In this document: positions 62,391-64,000 of the stretch, in pieces
Layout of the letters: every line of letters starts with the position of its first letter
How positions within the stretch are numbered: the stretch's first letter is position 1
DNA from: Hypoxylon rubiginosum
Taxonomy: Eukaryota; Ascomycota; Sordariomycetes; Xylariales; Hypoxylaceae
Length of the DNA: 64,000 bases
Assembly: GCA_902806565.1 (NCBI GenBank)
Contig: CADCXA010000061.1
Location: 1 to 64,000 of the forward strand
Direction: 5' to 3'
The notes under the pieces: model-generated
Seen by the model: the letters and a program-made list of their open reading frames with translations, nothing else
The model's database searches: none
What the model was told of the DNA's origin: nothing
Translations under genes and position numbers: made by a program

Positions 62391-64000
62391 AAAAAAATTT
62401 ATTAAAAATAACTTAAATTTATAAATAAATTAAATAATATTATATACCTTTTTCTTTTTATTAATATAAAAGTTTTTTTAAATATAAATATTTAAATATT
62501 TAAATGTTAAATAAAATAAATAAAGCGGTTAATAAATAAAAATATTTAAATTTAATATATATAAGTTATTAACTAAAAATTTATTTTAAATAAATTAAAT
62601 ATTATTTATAAAACTAAATAATATATTATTTATTTTTATAACTTTTTTTTTAAATATATATAAACATATTAATTTATATTTTATTATAACTTAAAAAAAT
62701 TCCTAAAAATTAAAAATATCTTAAACTTATTTAACTTTTAACAGATATAAAATAAATAAAAATTTTTAAATATATTAATTTTTATTATTTAACTTACTTA
62801 AAAATTCTATTATTATTTATAATTTATATAATAAATAATAAAAACATATATTATAATATACTATATTACATTTATTATATTATAACTAGAAATTATTAAT
62901 ATAAAAATAAAAAAAAATAATTAAATTTTAATTATTTATTTTTTTTTTTAACTTTTAATTTAAATATTTATATTATTATACTAACTAATAATATTTTATA
63001 TAACGCTTAATATTAATTTTAAGTTTTAATAATTATAATAAACTTTTATATTAATATTATTAATAATATTTTTACTAGTTTTTAATATAATATAAACCTA
63101 TATTTAATTATTTTAAACTTTATATATTAAAACTTTTTTAAATATATTTTTAAGCTTTAGAAAAAAAGTGCTAATTTTACTTATTAACTTAGCCCTTAGT
63201 AAATAATATAACTAATATATAAATAAGTTTTTAATTTTAACTATAGTTAAATAAATTATTAATAATTTTATAATAAATTAAAAATTAGTAATAATTTATA
63301 ATAAAACTTATTATATTACTAAATTTATTTAAACTTTAAAATTAAATTATATTATTCTATAAATTACTAATTAATAATTTAATAAAAACCATATATATTT
63401 ATTTTAAAATAATATTTTAAAAAAGAAAAATAATAAAACAATTAATAATTTTTTAAATATTATTTTTATTTATTAAAATCTATATAAACTTTATAATAAT
63501 TATTATATTATCTTTTTCTTATTATTAAAATATAATAATCCTTATATTTATAAACTAGTTTCTTATATATTTTAAAAAACTAATAAATTTTTTAATATTA
63601 TATTAAAAATATATAAGCTTTTTTATAATAATTTATATTTTTTTTTTATTAAAATTCCTTTTAAATATTTTTTTACTTAATTTATATAATTTATTTTTTT
63701 ACTTAAGATTAATACTAATTATAAAATAAAAGAAAAATTTTTCAAGTTTTAAATTCTTAAATTTATTTTAATAAAAAGTTATTAAATATTCATAAAAAAA
63801 GTAAAATTAAATAAATAAAAAAAAAAAATTAAAAATTAACTTAATAACTAATAAAAAGCAAAGTTATAAAAAAATAAATAATATTAAAACATATTTAAAT
63901 AAATTAATAATTAATTTAAACTATAATATTAACTTTAATATATTTAATTAAATATTTATTAATTTAAAATTCTATAAATAATTTTTTAATATTTATAATA

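Larger units (their letters stand above)
50220..64000. other. RIP-type AT-rich block, ORF-free, runs off the window
   Basis: From about 50.2 kb the sequence becomes almost pure A/T and stays so to the end, over about 13.8 kb. No open frame of 60 codons survives. The few remaining C residues are mostly followed by T, and CpA/TpG are very rare, as expected where RIP has turned CpA into TpA. Internal repeat copies differ mainly by C/T and G/A changes. Most likely these are former transposons mutated by RIP and kept as heterochromatin. A centromere core is an alternative, since regional fungal centromeres look the same. No element family can be named. Confidence 0.88.

Noticed and set aside
50220..64000. 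Mitochondrial DNA origin of the AT-rich block
   Set aside because: No surviving mitochondrial genes, tRNAs or rRNAs seen; continuous with nuclear genes and shows RIP-type changes.

Overview
The window is nuclear DNA of a filamentous ascomycete (Pezizomycotina, most likely Sordariomycetes). The genes carry short GT-AG introns of about 40 to 200 bp with CTAAC-like branch points. The proteins belong to standard fungal families (Nop7, Rrn9, PIG-U/Gab1, Tom37, TRK, AflR-type regulator). The right end is a very AT-rich block that looks like the product of repeat-induced point mutation (RIP).

Layout. 1-8.4 kb: a TRK-type K+ transporter (+), a mitochondrial isoleucyl-tRNA synthetase (-), and a conserved fungal gene of unknown function (+). 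8.4-23.6 kb: a 15 kb stretch with no convincing conventional gene, only simple repeats and one 37-codon frame behind a promoter-like stretch. 23.6-25.2 kb: a Tom37/metaxin gene broken by four apparent one-base indels, then a tRNA-like element. 26.9-37.2 kb: the gene-dense core, with PIG-U (-) divergent from NOP7 (+), then an Rrn9-domain protein with a C2H2 finger (+), a HAD-family dehalogenase (-) and an arylacetamide-deacetylase-like esterase (-). 37.2-42.5 kb: gene-free. 42.5-49.0 kb: an AflR-type Zn2Cys6 regulator (+), a DUF1772/anthrone-oxygenase-like gene (-) and an EthD-domain gene (+). 50.2 kb to the end: about 13.8 kb of extremely AT-rich, ORF-free sequence with internal tandem repeats whose copies differ mainly by transitions.

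The left two thirds are mostly housekeeping functions: ion uptake, mitochondrial translation and protein import, GPI anchoring, and rRNA synthesis. The last three genes match the tailoring and regulatory set that accompanies non-reducing PKS genes in fungal anthraquinone/xanthone clusters. No PKS or thioesterase is in the window, and two of the three genes carry a lesion: a lost zinc-cluster cysteine and an in-frame TAA. The trio may be a decaying cluster remnant, or the edge of a cluster that continues past the AT-rich block.

A second theme is single-base indels in otherwise well-conserved genes: one in TRK, one in IleRS and four in Tom37. In every case the total exon length becomes a multiple of three once the indels are allowed for. 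Most sit in short homopolymers or dinucleotide runs, so assembly error is at least as likely as real pseudogenes.
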